Shown: in pieces, positions 33,368 to 41,699 of the stretch
How the letters are laid out: each line of letters begins with the position of its first letter
Numbering within the stretch: the first letter of the stretch is position 1
Assembly: GCF_011752065.1 (NCBI RefSeq)
Contig: NZ_JAAIJY010000007.1
Coordinates: 1-48,030 of the forward strand
Direction: 5' to 3'
DNA length: 48,030 nucleotides
Origin: Actinomyces sp. ZJ308
GTDB taxonomy: Bacteria > Actinomycetota > Actinomycetes > Actinomycetales > Actinomycetaceae
The notes under the pieces: model-generated
What the model saw: the letters and a program-made list of their open reading frames with translations, nothing else
Told to the model about the DNA's origin: nothing
Databases searched by the model: none
Position numbers and translations under genes: made by a program

Positions 33368-34933
33368 TCAGCGGGCCAGGAAGAAGCGGAAGGCGGGGTC
33401 GGCGGTCTCCTCGTTGTAGGAGTAGCCGAGCCGGTCCATGTGCTCGGTCAGCTCGACGTCGTCGGGCCCGGCGGCGAAGGCGCACAGGATGCGGCCGTAG
33501 TCGGCGCCGTCGGTGCGGTAGTGGAACAGGGTGATGTTCCAGCGCGTGCCCAGCACCTCCAGGAAGTGGACGAGGGCCCCGGGGGACTCGGGGAAGAGGA
33601 AGGAGAAGAGGCGCTCGGGCACACCGGGGGTGGCGCGCCCGCCGATCATGGAGCGCACGTGGACCTTGGCGAGCTCGTCGTCGGTGAGGTCGATGACGTC
33701 GTAGCCGGCCTCCTCCAGGTCGGCCACGATCGCGGCGCGCTCCTGATTGCCTGCGATGCGCACGCCCACGAAGATGCGGGCGGGGTCGGTGGCGGCGCGG
33801 GCCGCGGAGAGACGGTAGTTGAACTCGGTGACCGAGCGGGTGCCCAGGATGGAGGCGAAGCGCAGGAAGGAGCCCTGCTCCTCGGGGATGGTGACGCCCA
33901 GGATCGCCTCGCGCTGCTCACCGATCTCGGAGCGCTCGGAGATGTAGCGCAGCTGGTGGAAGTTGAGGTTGGCGCCCGAGAGGATGAAGGCCAGGCGCTC
34001 ACCGGCCAGGTGGTGCTCGGCGGCGTAGCGCTTGAGGCCGGCCAGGGCCAGGGCGCCCGAGGGCTCGGAGATGGCGCGCACGTCGTCGAAGATGTCGCGC
34101 ACGGCGGCGGAGGTCTCGTCGGAGGAGACGGTGACGACGTCGTCGAGCAGGGCGCGGCACATGCGCAGGGTCTCCTCGCCGATGCGGCGCACGGCCACTC
34201 CCTCGGCGAACAGGCCGACGTGGTGCAGGGTGATGGGCTCACCGGCCAGCAGGGCGGCCTTGAGGCAGGCCGACTCCTCGTGCTCGACGCCGATGACCTT
34301 GATCCCGGGCATGAGCTGCTTGATGAGGACGGCGACGCCGGCGGCCAGGCCCCCGCCGCCCACGGGCACGAAGACGCGGTCGAGGTGGGCGTCCTGCTGG
34401 ATGAGCTCCAGGCCGATGGTGCCCTGGCCGGCGATGACGCGGGGGTCGTCGAAGGGGGCGATGAAGGTGCGGCCCTCATCCTCGGACAGGCGCATGGCCT
34501 CGGCCTTGGCGGCGTCGAAGTTGTCCCCGTGGAGGCGGACCTCGCCGCCCAGGGCACGCACGGCATCGACCTTGATCTGGGGAGTGACGGTGGGCATGAC
34601 GATGATGGCGCCGACCCCCAGCAGGGCGGCGGAGCGGGCCACGCCCTGGGCGTGGTTGCCGGCCGAGGCGGTCACGACGCCCCGCTCGCGCTCGGCCGGA
34701 CCCAGGGAGCGCATGGCGTTGTAGGCGCCGCGGATCTTGAAGGAGTGGACCGACTGGAGGTCCTCGCGCTTGACCTCGACCGTGTTGCCCAGGCGGGCCG
34801 ACAGGGCGGGCATCTCCTGGAGGGGCGTGTGCTCGGCCGCCTCGTAGACGGGGGCCTTGAGGATCTCCCGCAGGTAGCGGGCGCTGTCCCAGGCGGGAGT
34901 TCCGTTGCTGCTGACGCTGTCGAGCTCGTTCAC
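33368..34933 (-). CDS. ilvA: Threonine ammonia-lyase, biosynthetic type
   Basis: PLP enzyme that converts threonine to 2-oxobutanoate, the first step of isoleucine synthesis. 521 residues: PLP-binding Lys66 in SVHSFKIRGAYNAM, glycine loop VPVGGGGLAAGVAV, and SGANLNFHQLRYISERSEIG at the junction to two ACT-like regulatory domains (about 340-521), which in relatives bind isoleucine and valine. I chose GTG 34933 since the residues upstream are not conserved; no strong ribosome-binding site is present. IlvD of the same pathway lies 7 kb away, at 41700. Confidence 0.95.
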   Translation of the reverse strand: MNELDSVSSNGTPAWDSARYLREILKAPVYEAAEHTPLQEMPALSARLGNTVEVKREDLQSVHSFKIRGAYNAMRSLGPAERERGVVTASAGNHAQGVARSAALLGVGAIIVMPTVTPQIKVDAVRALGGEVRLHGDNFDAAKAEAMRLSEDEGRTFIAPFDDPRVIAGQGTIGLELIQQDAHLDRVFVPVGGGGLAAGVAVLIKQLMPGIKVIGVEHEESACLKAALLAGEPITLHHVGLFAEGVAVRRIGEETLRMCRALLDDVVTVSSDETSAAVRDIFDDVRAISEPSGALALAGLKRYAAEHHLAGERLAFILSGANLNFHQLRYISERSEIGEQREAILGVTIPEEQGSFLRFASILGTRSVTEFNYRLSAARAATDPARIFVGVRIAGNQERAAIVADLEEAGYDVIDLTDDELAKVHVRSMIGGRATPGVPERLFSFLFPESPGALVHFLEVLGTRWNITLFHYRTDGADYGRILCAFAAGPDDVELTEHMDRLGYSYNEETADPAFRFFLAR

Positions 34934-35160
34934 GAGTGACAGCGTAACGGGCCGGACACCGCCCGGCTCAAACAGGACCGCCGCACGCATCGCACACGCC
35001 CTTGGCGGCACCCTCGAGATTCGCAACGCCGCCTGACACACGACCGAGCTCCGCACCGACTCCGGCGGCCCGCACTTTTCTCCAGGTCGCTTATGTCTGA
35101 CGGCGAGGACCCCTATGAGAGTCCGCAGAGCGGGCGCCTCCGCCGTCCCCCGGAGCGGGC

Positions 35161-35189
35161 GGGAATAATTCGGGCGAACCGCAAGGTTG
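35161..35189 (+). promoter_or_regulatory. SigH/SigR-type promoter of the DUF4242 gene
   Basis: GGGAATA (35161-35167), 17 nt, then GGTTG fits the SigH/SigR pattern. The block CGGGCGGGAATA is identical to that upstream of msrA. It lies 30 nt ahead of the ATG at 35219, giving a short leader with an AAAGGAG ribosome-binding site. Confidence 0.45.
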
Positions 35190-35218
35190 GTATGCACACC
35201 CTACGGAAAGGAGCCGCC

Positions 35219-35751
35219 ATGTCGCTCCAGCTCTCGAGCTCGTCCCCGCCGCCCCGTCGCGTGAGGCCGCCCAGGACCTCATCGCCCAGGTCTCCCAGGC
35301 CGTCGAGGCCTCCGGCGCCTCCGTCCTGGAGTCACAGGTCACCGCCAGCCACGAGCGCATCTTCACCGTCGTCGAGCTCGGCTCCGACGACGTCGCCGCC
35401 CTGACCGAGGCCGTCCGGGCCGCCGCGGCCGACGCCAAGGTCACCGGCCCCGACGAGGTCCGCCTCGTAGGCGCCCAGATCGAGGACGTGCGCGCGCTAG
35501 CCCGCAAGGCCGACTACCTCGTGGAGTGGGACATTCCCGAGGAGATCTCCATGGAGACCTACCTGGCCCGCAAGAAGGCCAACTCCCCCAAGTACGCCCA
35601 GGTCCCGGAGGTGAGCTTCCTGCGCACCTACGTGCGTGAGGACACGGTCAAGTGCCTGTGCTTCTACGACGCCCCCGACGAGGAGGCCGTGGTGCGCGCC
35701 CGCGAGGCCGTCTCCACTCCGATCGACCGCCTCCACGCCCTGGAGGGCTGA
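35219..35751 (+). pseudogene. DUF4242-like (SCO4226-type) protein, frameshifted near its start
   Basis: The frame ending at 35751 is open from before 35221 and encodes a plausible protein throughout: ALELVPAAPSREAAQDLIAQ, HERIFTVVELGSDDVAALTE, LARKADYLVEWDIPEEISME, VSFLRTYVREDTVKCLCFYD and a final EAVSTPIDRLHALEG. The second half resembles DUF4242 nickel-binding-type proteins. Yet the only start with a ribosome-binding site (AAAGGAG, ATG 35219) is in another frame, and the long frame has no start until GTG 35488. One missing base in the CTCCAG near codon 4 would join them. It is either a true frameshift or a sequencing error; a short protein from GTG 35488 is the alternative. Confidence 0.65.
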
Positions 35752-35836
35752 GGCTCACTCAGGGCGGCCGGGCGGCGCCGCGGCGCACCGCTCGACGTCG
35801 CACCCCGGCTCCCGCCACTGGTGGCCGTCTCCCGAC

Positions 35837-37747
35837 TCAGCGCCTGGCGCTGCGGGAGGCGGCCACCGCCGTCACCGCCAGAACCACGAGGGCGGCGGCG
35901 GGCGTGGCCACGGCCCAGGGGGCGCGCTCGATGTAGGGAAGCGCCTCGGACAGGACCAGGCCCCACTCGGGGGCGGGGGCCTGCGCGCCCAGGCCGAGGA
36001 AGCCGAGCCCGGCCAGGGCCAGGGCGATCCCGGGCAGGCGCAGCGCGGCGTGAGCGACCAGGGGCGCCAGGACCCCGGGGAGTACCCGGGTCAGCGTGAT
36101 CCGCACGCGCCCCTCCCCCAGGACCGGGGCCAGGAGGACATCGGGGCGGCGCCTGGCCTCCTCGATGAGGGCGCAGGCATGAGCGGCCAGGGGCGCCCAG
36201 CCGACGCCTGCCACGGCGATGGCCGCACCCATGGAGCTCGGGCCGGTGACGGCGGCGACGACGAGCCCGGCCAGGACCGGCGGGGCGGCGTTGGCCACCT
36301 CGATGAACCCGGTCGCCGCCCGCGGCACCAGCCCCACGAGCAGCGCGATGAGGAAGCACACGACCGTGACCGCCAGCGCGCTGGTCACGGTGGAGGCGGC
36401 CCCGTGGGCCACGCGCGCCAGCACGTCGCGCCCCAGGGCGTCGGCTCCCAGCGGCATGGCCGGGCCCGGACGCTCCAGGCGGCGCGCGACGATCGCGTAG
36501 GGGTCGCGCCCGATCCCCCAGGCGACCATCGCCGCAAGTAGTACCACCCCGACCCCGGCGATGACTCGGGCCGTCCGGCCGGAGCGGGCCGGCGGCGCGG
36601 GCGCGGCGAGTGATCCCGACCCGGCGGCGCCACCGAGCAGGAGGCGGCGAGCGAGCTGACCCGCGGCCCCGGCGCCCAGCGCCAGGGCGAGCAGCAGCAG
36701 GATGCCCGCCTGCAGGGAGGGGATGTCCTGGGCCATGGCCGAGCCCAGCAGGGCGCGCCCCAGGCCGGGGATGGCGAAGACCTTCTCCACCGCGACCGCT
36801 CCACCGGTGAGCCCGACGACGACGAGCGCCACCTGCCCGGCCAGGGGCGCCAGGGCCCGGCGCAGGACCCCCGCGGCGAGGGCCCGGCGGGGCAGACCCG
36901 CCGTCGTCCAGGTCCTCACCCACCGCTCGGCCAGCACCGAGGAGATCGAGTCGCAGACCAGCCCGCCCAGGTAGCCGCCGGCAGGCAGGCCCAGGCTGAG
37001 CGCGGGCAGGACGACCTGCTCGGGCCTGCCCCAGCCGTACGGGGGCAGGAGGCCGGCGTAGACGGACAGGGCCAGGAGCAGCACCGGCGCCAGGAGGTAC
37101 TCGGGCAGTGAGGTGAGCACGGCGGCGACAGAGCCTCCTCGCCGGAGCACCCGGCCGCGCAGCCCGTCGGCCAGGACCGGGGCGGCCAGCGCGACGACGA
37201 CGATGAGGGCGATGGTCAGAGCCGTCGCCATGAGCGTCAGCGAGACACCGAAGGCCCTGACCTCCCCCGGGCCGACCGGGGCGCCCGAGATCCATGAGCT
37301 GCCGAGGTCCCCGCGCAGCAGGCCGCCGAGCCAGTGCCGGATACTGCCCAGGGGGCCGCCGGCCAGCCCCAGGCGCTCGCGGATGGCGTCCAGGACCTCG
37401 GGGGTCGCCTCGCGTTCGGCCGAGCTCGCGCGCAGGATCGTCAGGGCTGGGTCGTTGCGGCTGAGCCAGGGCATGGCACCGATGAGCAGGACCAGGCAGG
37501 TCAGGGCCGCGGCGCGGGAGGCGAGCGGCACCGGGTCCCACTGCCGTAGCCGTGCCCATCGCAGCGGATGGCGCCTCTGACGGACCGGGGTTGAGGCGCC
37601 GGCCGCGGCAGTCGTCTCAACCGGGCCGCCTGCGCCAGGCTCAGTGGAACCCGGGAGCGCGGCCGGCCCAGCCCGTTCAGCACTCACGGACGACCCGGTG
37701 GCCGCGTCGTCGGCCGGGGCGGGCCGAGTGCTCGTCCTGCGGCTCAT
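35837..37747 (-). CDS. Fused DppB-DppC-type ABC permease (peptide/nickel/opine family)
   Basis: A 636-residue membrane protein made of two permeases joined in one chain. Residues about 75-370 form a DppB-like half (LGLAGGPLGSIRHWLGGLLR, then PEYLLAPVLLLALS, and coupling loop TAGLPRRALAAGVLRRALAP). Residues about 385-636 form a DppC-like half (GADALGRDVLARVAHGAAST, coupling loop EARRRPDVLLAPVLGEGRVR, then GLGFLGLGAQAPAPEWG). DppB and DppC are normally separate genes. N-terminal 60 residues are low-complexity. Its ATG overlaps the SBP gene stop (ATGA). It is the last gene of the importer operon. Confidence 0.9.
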   Translation of the reverse strand: MSRRTSTRPAPADDAATGSSVSAERAGPAALPGSTEPGAGGPVETTAAAGASTPVRQRRHPLRWARLRQWDPVPLASRAAALTCLVLLIGAMPWLSRNDPALTILRASSAEREATPEVLDAIRERLGLAGGPLGSIRHWLGGLLRGDLGSSWISGAPVGPGEVRAFGVSLTLMATALTIALIVVVALAAPVLADGLRGRVLRRGGSVAAVLTSLPEYLLAPVLLLALSVYAGLLPPYGWGRPEQVVLPALSLGLPAGGYLGGLVCDSISSVLAERWVRTWTTAGLPRRALAAGVLRRALAPLAGQVALVVVGLTGGAVAVEKVFAIPGLGRALLGSAMAQDIPSLQAGILLLLALALGAGAAGQLARRLLLGGAAGSGSLAAPAPPARSGRTARVIAGVGVVLLAAMVAWGIGRDPYAIVARRLERPGPAMPLGADALGRDVLARVAHGAASTVTSALAVTVVCFLIALLVGLVPRAATGFIEVANAAPPVLAGLVVAAVTGPSSMGAAIAVAGVGWAPLAAHACALIEEARRRPDVLLAPVLGEGRVRITLTRVLPGVLAPLVAHAALRLPGIALALAGLGFLGLGAQAPAPEWGLVLSEALPYIERAPWAVATPAAALVVLAVTAVAASRSARR

Positions 37748-39336
37748 GTCAGCTCGGTGGCGGAGGTGATGAGGGCGCGCTCGCGGGGGTCGCGCTCGGC
37801 GCCCTTGAGCCCGGCGGCCTCACCCTGGAGGACGCGCTCGTGCAGGAGGGGCACGGCAGCCCCGGTGGCCAGGATGGCCTGCTCTGCGGCCATGACGGCC
37901 TTGTGGCGCTCGGGCCCGGCGGCGGTGGCACCGGCGGTGGTCAGGGCCTGGTCGACGGCGGCGTCGGACAGGAGGCTCAGGGCGAAGGATCCGGAGGAGG
38001 AGAAGTCGGAGACCATGTAGGCGACCGGGTCGCCGGAGTCCAGGACGGTGGCGCGCGAGAGCAGGACCATGTCGAACTTGCCGGCCAGGGCGTCGGCCTC
38101 CATCTGGGAGTACTCGCGCACGTCCTGGGTGACGCTCACCCCGATCTTCTTGAGCTGGTCGGCCAGCAGGCCGACGATCTCGGCAAGCTCGGGGCGGTCG
38201 GTGTAGGAGCCCAGGGTGACGGTGGTGCCGGCGGGGACGCTGCCGGCCGCGGTGGCGCCGGGGACCTTGCCGGTGGCGGCCGCGCCGCTGGTGCCGGCGT
38301 AGGTGGTCGACCCCCAGGCCCGCTGCTGGGCGGCCCAGGGCAGGGCGGGTCCCAGGAGCCCGGCGGCGGGGTCGGCGTGGCCCTCGTAGACGCCGGTGAC
38401 GAGGGCGGCGGGGTCGACGGCGTCACGCACCGCGGCCCGCAGGGCGGGGTCGGTGAAGGGGCCGGAGCGGGTGTTGAGGTAGAGGGTGGCGGTGCGGGGC
38501 ATGGGGACCTCGTGGAGGAGCGCCTCGTCGAGGGTGGCGGCCTGGGCGACGGGGACGGCCTCGACGAGGTCGGCCTCACCGGTGCGCAGGGCGGCGCCAC
38601 GGGCGGTGCCGTCGGGGACGAAGGTGACGTCGATGCCGGGGGCGGCGGCCTTGGTCCCCCAGTACTTGTCGTTGCGCTCCAGGGTGGCGCCGGCGGTGCC
38701 GTTGACCTTGGTGAGCCTGAAGGCGCCGGTGCCGTGGCCGACGGGGTCGACGGCGCCGTCGTTGCCGTCGGGGTAGGCCGCGGCGGCGAGGATGGCCAGC
38801 TGGGGGCTGGACAGGCGCTGGGGCAGGAGGGGGTCGGGGGCGGCGGTGGTGACGACGAGCGTGCTGCCCTCGGCGGTGGCGGTGAGGCTGGTGCCGTCCA
38901 GGACGCGCGGCGGGGTGGTGTAGCCGGCGGCGAAGGTGAGGCAGGCGGCGGCGCGTGCGGCGTCGAGGGCGGTGCCGTCGTGGAAGGTGACGCCGTCGCG
39001 GATGGTCAGGCGCCAGGTGGCGGGGTTGTCGGCCTGCTGCTCCCAGGCGGTGGCCAGGCCGGCGACGGCATTGCCCTCGGCGTCGAGGTTGATGAGGGTC
39101 TCGGCGCAGGACCAGCGGGAGAGCTTGAAGGCGTCGTCGGACAGGGGGTTGAGGCCGCTGCGTGGGGGCTGGAGCATGGCCAGGCGGATGCGGCCGCCGG
39201 CGCTGCCCGTACCGGCGCGGCCCGAGCAGGCGGCGACGGCGGCCGTGGAGGCGCCCAGGCCCAGGAGCGCGAGGAGGCGGCGGCGCGAGACCTCCGGGGA
39301 CGGGACGACGGCGTGGGTGAGGGATGTGGCGTTCAA
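37744..39336 (-). CDS. ABC importer substrate-binding lipoprotein, family 5 (peptide/nickel/opine type)
   Basis: A 530-residue exported receptor. Twin-arginine lipoprotein signal: VSRRRLLALLGLGASTAAVA then Cys37 (AAC lipobox). Family-5 features follow: PPRSGLNPLSDDAFKLSRWS, TWRLTIRDGVTFHDGTALDA and LPQRLSSPQLAILAAAAYPD. I chose TTG 39336 because AAGGAG stands 8 nt upstream and the Tat signal starts shortly after; the longer frame begins with unrelated Pro/Arg sequence. Substrate cannot be read from sequence: peptides, nickel, or metal-metallophore (opine) complexes are possible. The Zur-like sites at the operon promoter favour a metal-linked role. Confidence 0.88.
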   Translation of the reverse strand: MNATSLTHAVVPSPEVSRRRLLALLGLGASTAAVAACSGRAGTGSAGGRIRLAMLQPPRSGLNPLSDDAFKLSRWSCAETLINLDAEGNAVAGLATAWEQQADNPATWRLTIRDGVTFHDGTALDAARAAACLTFAAGYTTPPRVLDGTSLTATAEGSTLVVTTAAPDPLLPQRLSSPQLAILAAAAYPDGNDGAVDPVGHGTGAFRLTKVNGTAGATLERNDKYWGTKAAAPGIDVTFVPDGTARGAALRTGEADLVEAVPVAQAATLDEALLHEVPMPRTATLYLNTRSGPFTDPALRAAVRDAVDPAALVTGVYEGHADPAAGLLGPALPWAAQQRAWGSTTYAGTSGAAATGKVPGATAAGSVPAGTTVTLGSYTDRPELAEIVGLLADQLKKIGVSVTQDVREYSQMEADALAGKFDMVLLSRATVLDSGDPVAYMVSDFSSSGSFALSLLSDAAVDQALTTAGATAAGPERHKAVMAAEQAILATGAAVPLLHERVLQGEAAGLKGAERDPRERALITSATELT

Positions 39337-39464
39337 GGTTCTCTCCTTCTGGGTGGGTTCGGGGGGACGACGGCGCGGCGGGGCCGGACCGCGTCCCACG
39401 GGATGCCCGGAGGGCGGGACGGTGAAACGGGTGGGTCAACTGGGGGTGAGGCTGCCGGGGGACG

Positions 39465-40499
39465 TCAGTCGGGTGTCGGCGACCAGTGGGGCAGGGTGGG
39501 GACGGCGTCGCGCAGGGCGCGGGTGGCGGAGTGGGCCGGGTGGGTAAGGACCTGGGCCATGGGGGCGTCCTCAACGATGCGGCCGTCGTCCATGACCAGG
39601 GCGCGCTGGCAGACGCGGGCGACGGCGGCCAGGTCGTGCGACACCACCAGCAGGGCCGGGGCGGGCACGGCGCTATCCGCAGCCGGGGCGGGTCGGGCGC
39701 CATGGTCAGCCGGGGCGGGTCGGGCGCTATCCGCAGCCGGGGCGGGCCGGGCGCCGGCGACTGAGGGCGACGCGGCCTCGGTCGCATTCGTGCTCGCGGG
39801 GTCCCCGGCCACCGACGGGGCCTCAGCGTTGGGTTGAGGACTGGGGTCGGGACCGGGCTCGGCATCGCGCTTGTCGTCGGTGGGCTCATCGGTCCTGGCG
39901 GTGTCCTCGATGGAGGCGAGCAGGTCGAGGGTCTGGCGGCGCAGGGCCGGGTCGAGCCCGGAGACCGGCTCGTCGAGCAGCAGGTAGCGCGGCCGGAGCA
40001 CCAGTGCCCGGGCGATGGAGACCCGCTGGGCCTGGCCCCCGGAGATCTCATGCGGCCGGGAGCCCCAGGTCTCACGCGGGATGCCCAGGTCTTCCAGCAT
40101 CCTGCGGGCGCGGCGCTCGGCCTCGTCACGGCGCTGCACCACGCCCAGGGTGCGCAGCGGGGTGGCCACCTGCGCCAGGACCGTACGCCGGGGGTCGAGT
40201 GTGGCGGCGGCGTCCTGGGGCACGTACTGCACGGCCCGACGGAAGGGCCGCAGCACCCGGGCACCGCCCCGGCGCACGGTTCCACCATCGAGCAGGACCT
40301 TCCCCTTGTCCCCCGGACCCGGGGAGTCGAGCAGCAGCAGGGCCCGCAGCAGTGTCGTCTTCCCGCACCCCGAGCGCCCGATCAGCGCGACGTTCTCCCC
40401 CGGCGCCAGGTCGAGGTCGACGCCGTGCAGAACCACGTTCTGCTCACCGTCGGGTCCCGGGTGGCAGCGGGTCAGGCCACGCACGGCGAGTCCGCTCAT
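39465..40499 (-). CDS. DppF-type ABC ATPase with about 80-residue insertion before the H-loop
   Basis: A 344-residue ATPase. Walker [10 protein letters not shown] at 41-49, Q-loop [20 protein letters not shown], signature [16 protein letters not shown] near 151-166, Walker [14 protein letters not shown] at 172-184, H-loop VVSHDL near 285-290. Between the D-loop helix and the H-loop strand lies a Pro/Ala/Asp-rich stretch (about 200-281) with tandem ARPAPAADS units. Its start overlaps the stop of the upstream ATPase gene by four bases (ATGA). Partner of the ATPase at 40496 in energising the fused permease. Confidence 0.9.
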   Translation of the reverse strand: MSGLAVRGLTRCHPGPDGEQNVVLHGVDLDLAPGENVALIGRSGCGKTTLLRALLLLDSPGPGDKGKVLLDGGTVRRGGARVLRPFRRAVQYVPQDAAATLDPRRTVLAQVATPLRTLGVVQRRDEAERRARRMLEDLGIPRETWGSRPHEISGGQAQRVSIARALVLRPRYLLLDEPVSGLDPALRRQTLDLLASIEDTARTDEPTDDKRDAEPGPDPSPQPNAEAPSVAGDPASTNATEAASPSVAGARPAPAADSARPAPADHGARPAPAADSAVPAPALLVVSHDLAAVARVCQRALVMDDGRIVEDAPMAQVLTHPAHSATRALRDAVPTLPHWSPTPD

Positions 40500-41524
40500 G
40501 CGGCGAGCCCGGCCGATACTGCACCGCCCTCGCGGCCCAGGCGAGTCGCGGAGGCTCCCACGGCGGTCAGTGCGCCGTCGATGGTCTCCTCGGAGGCGGC
40601 CTCGCACATGGCGACCGTCACCGGGTGCTCGGGGTGGGACAGGACCCGGGTGGTGGGGCCCTGCTCGATGATGGCGCCGTCGTGGAGGACGACGACGTTC
40701 TCGCAGATCGCGGCGGCGGGCAGGTCGTGGGTGATGAGGAGCAGGGCCGGAGCCCTTTCGGCGCGGACGGAGTCGGCGCCACCAGCACCGTCCGCGTTGT
40801 CAGCGCCGTGTGTGCCGTCAGCCTCATCCGCGGCCTCTGCCACATTGCGCGCGGCGGTCAGCCGGCTGAGGAGGTCAAGGATCTCGGCGCGGGCCAGGAC
40901 GTCGAGGGCAGTGGTGGGCTCATCGGCAATGAGGACGTCGGGGCGGGCGGCCAGAGCGAGCGCGAGGGCGGCGCGCTGGCGCTGTCCACCGGAGAGCCTG
41001 CCCGGCACCCGCTGCCCCAGCTCCGCATCGAGTCCGACGGCGCGAAGCATCTCCTGGGCGAGCTGCCGGCTGCTACCGGGGCCCGCCCCGCCCGCGCGGG
41101 CGGCCAGGGCGATCTGGCGGCCGACCGGGATGAGGGGGTGCAGGGCGGTGGAGTGGTCCTGGCAGGCCAGGGCGATGCGGCAGTTGCGCGGGCGCTGCGC
41201 GGCTGGCAGCCCCAGCAGGTTCGTGCCCTCCGCCCCGCCGGCTCCGTCGCGAGAGCCGGCGGGTGAGTCGGCCACCGGGTCAGAAATAGAGTCGACAGCA
41301 GAGCCAGCAACAGAGCCGGCGTCGTCGGCCTCGACGGTCAGGGAGCCGCTGACGGAGAGCCCGTCCGGGACGGTGCCCGCGAGCGCGGCGCAGGTCAGGG
41401 ACTTGCCGGCCCCGGAGGCGCCGACCAGGGCGGTCCTGCTTCCGGGCGCGAGGCGCAGGTCGACGCCGTCGACCAGTGCCGTGTCGCCGGAGCGCACCAC
41501 CAGAGATCTGAGAACGATTGTCAC
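40496..41524 (-). CDS. DppD-type ABC ATPase, first gene of the importer operon
   Basis: A 342-residue ATPase. Walker [10 protein letters not shown] at 35-43, signature [16 protein letters not shown] near 177-192, Walker [14 protein letters not shown] near 196-208, H-loop [10 protein letters not shown] near 263. It carries two low-complexity insertions, at about 66-100 ([20 protein letters not shown]) and about 226-258 ([19 protein letters not shown]), the latter in the same place as in its partner ATPase. I chose GTG 41524 over TTG 41530 because the predicted -10 box leaves almost no leader. One of two Zur-like boxes covers the first codons. Confidence 0.9.
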   Translation of the reverse strand: MTIVLRSLVVRSGDTALVDGVDLRLAPGSRTALVGASGAGKSLTCAALAGTVPDGLSVSGSLTVEADDAGSVAGSAVDSISDPVADSPAGSRDGAGGAEGTNLLGLPAAQRPRNCRIALACQDHSTALHPLIPVGRQIALAARAGGAGPGSSRQLAQEMLRAVGLDAELGQRVPGRLSGGQRQRAALALALAARPDVLIADEPTTALDVLARAEILDLLSRLTAARNVAEAADEADGTHGADNADGAGGADSVRAERAPALLLITHDLPAAAICENVVVLHDGAIIEQGPTTRVLSHPEHPVTVAMCEAASEETIDGALTAVGASATRLGREGGAVSAGLAA

Positions 41525-41560
41525 ACGCAAACTCTAAATGCGAGTGACAACGATTTTCAA
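41509..41560 (-). promoter_or_regulatory. Promoter with two Zur-box-like operators for the ABC importer
   Basis: A minus-strand promoter: -35 TTGAAA (41555-41560), 18-bp spacer, -10 TAGAGT (41531-41536). Box 1, TGACAACGATTTTCA (41545-41559, plus strand), overlaps the -35. Box 2, TGAGAACGATTGTCA (41509-41523), covers the first codons. They match each other at 13 of 15 positions, are near-palindromic, and fit the TGAnAAynATTnTCA pattern of actinobacterial Zur boxes. Their centres are 36 bp apart. This suggests repression under zinc sufficiency. The Fur-superfamily protein involved is not in the window. Confidence 0.65.
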
Positions 41561-41699
41561 ATATGCGATCGGTCGAGCCGGCCAACCCGTGTTACGAGGC
41601 TTGTCGCGCGTCGCGGTCGCACCGTAGAGCTCGCGGACGGCCCCACAAGGGCCAGTCGCCGACCTCTATGGTGCGTCCGCGGCGGGTCAAGCGCTCGGG

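Noticed and set aside
40240-40499. Possibility that the two importer ATPases are one split gene
   Set aside because: Each has its own complete Walker A, signature, Walker B and H-loop; the four-base overlap is ordinary operon coupling.
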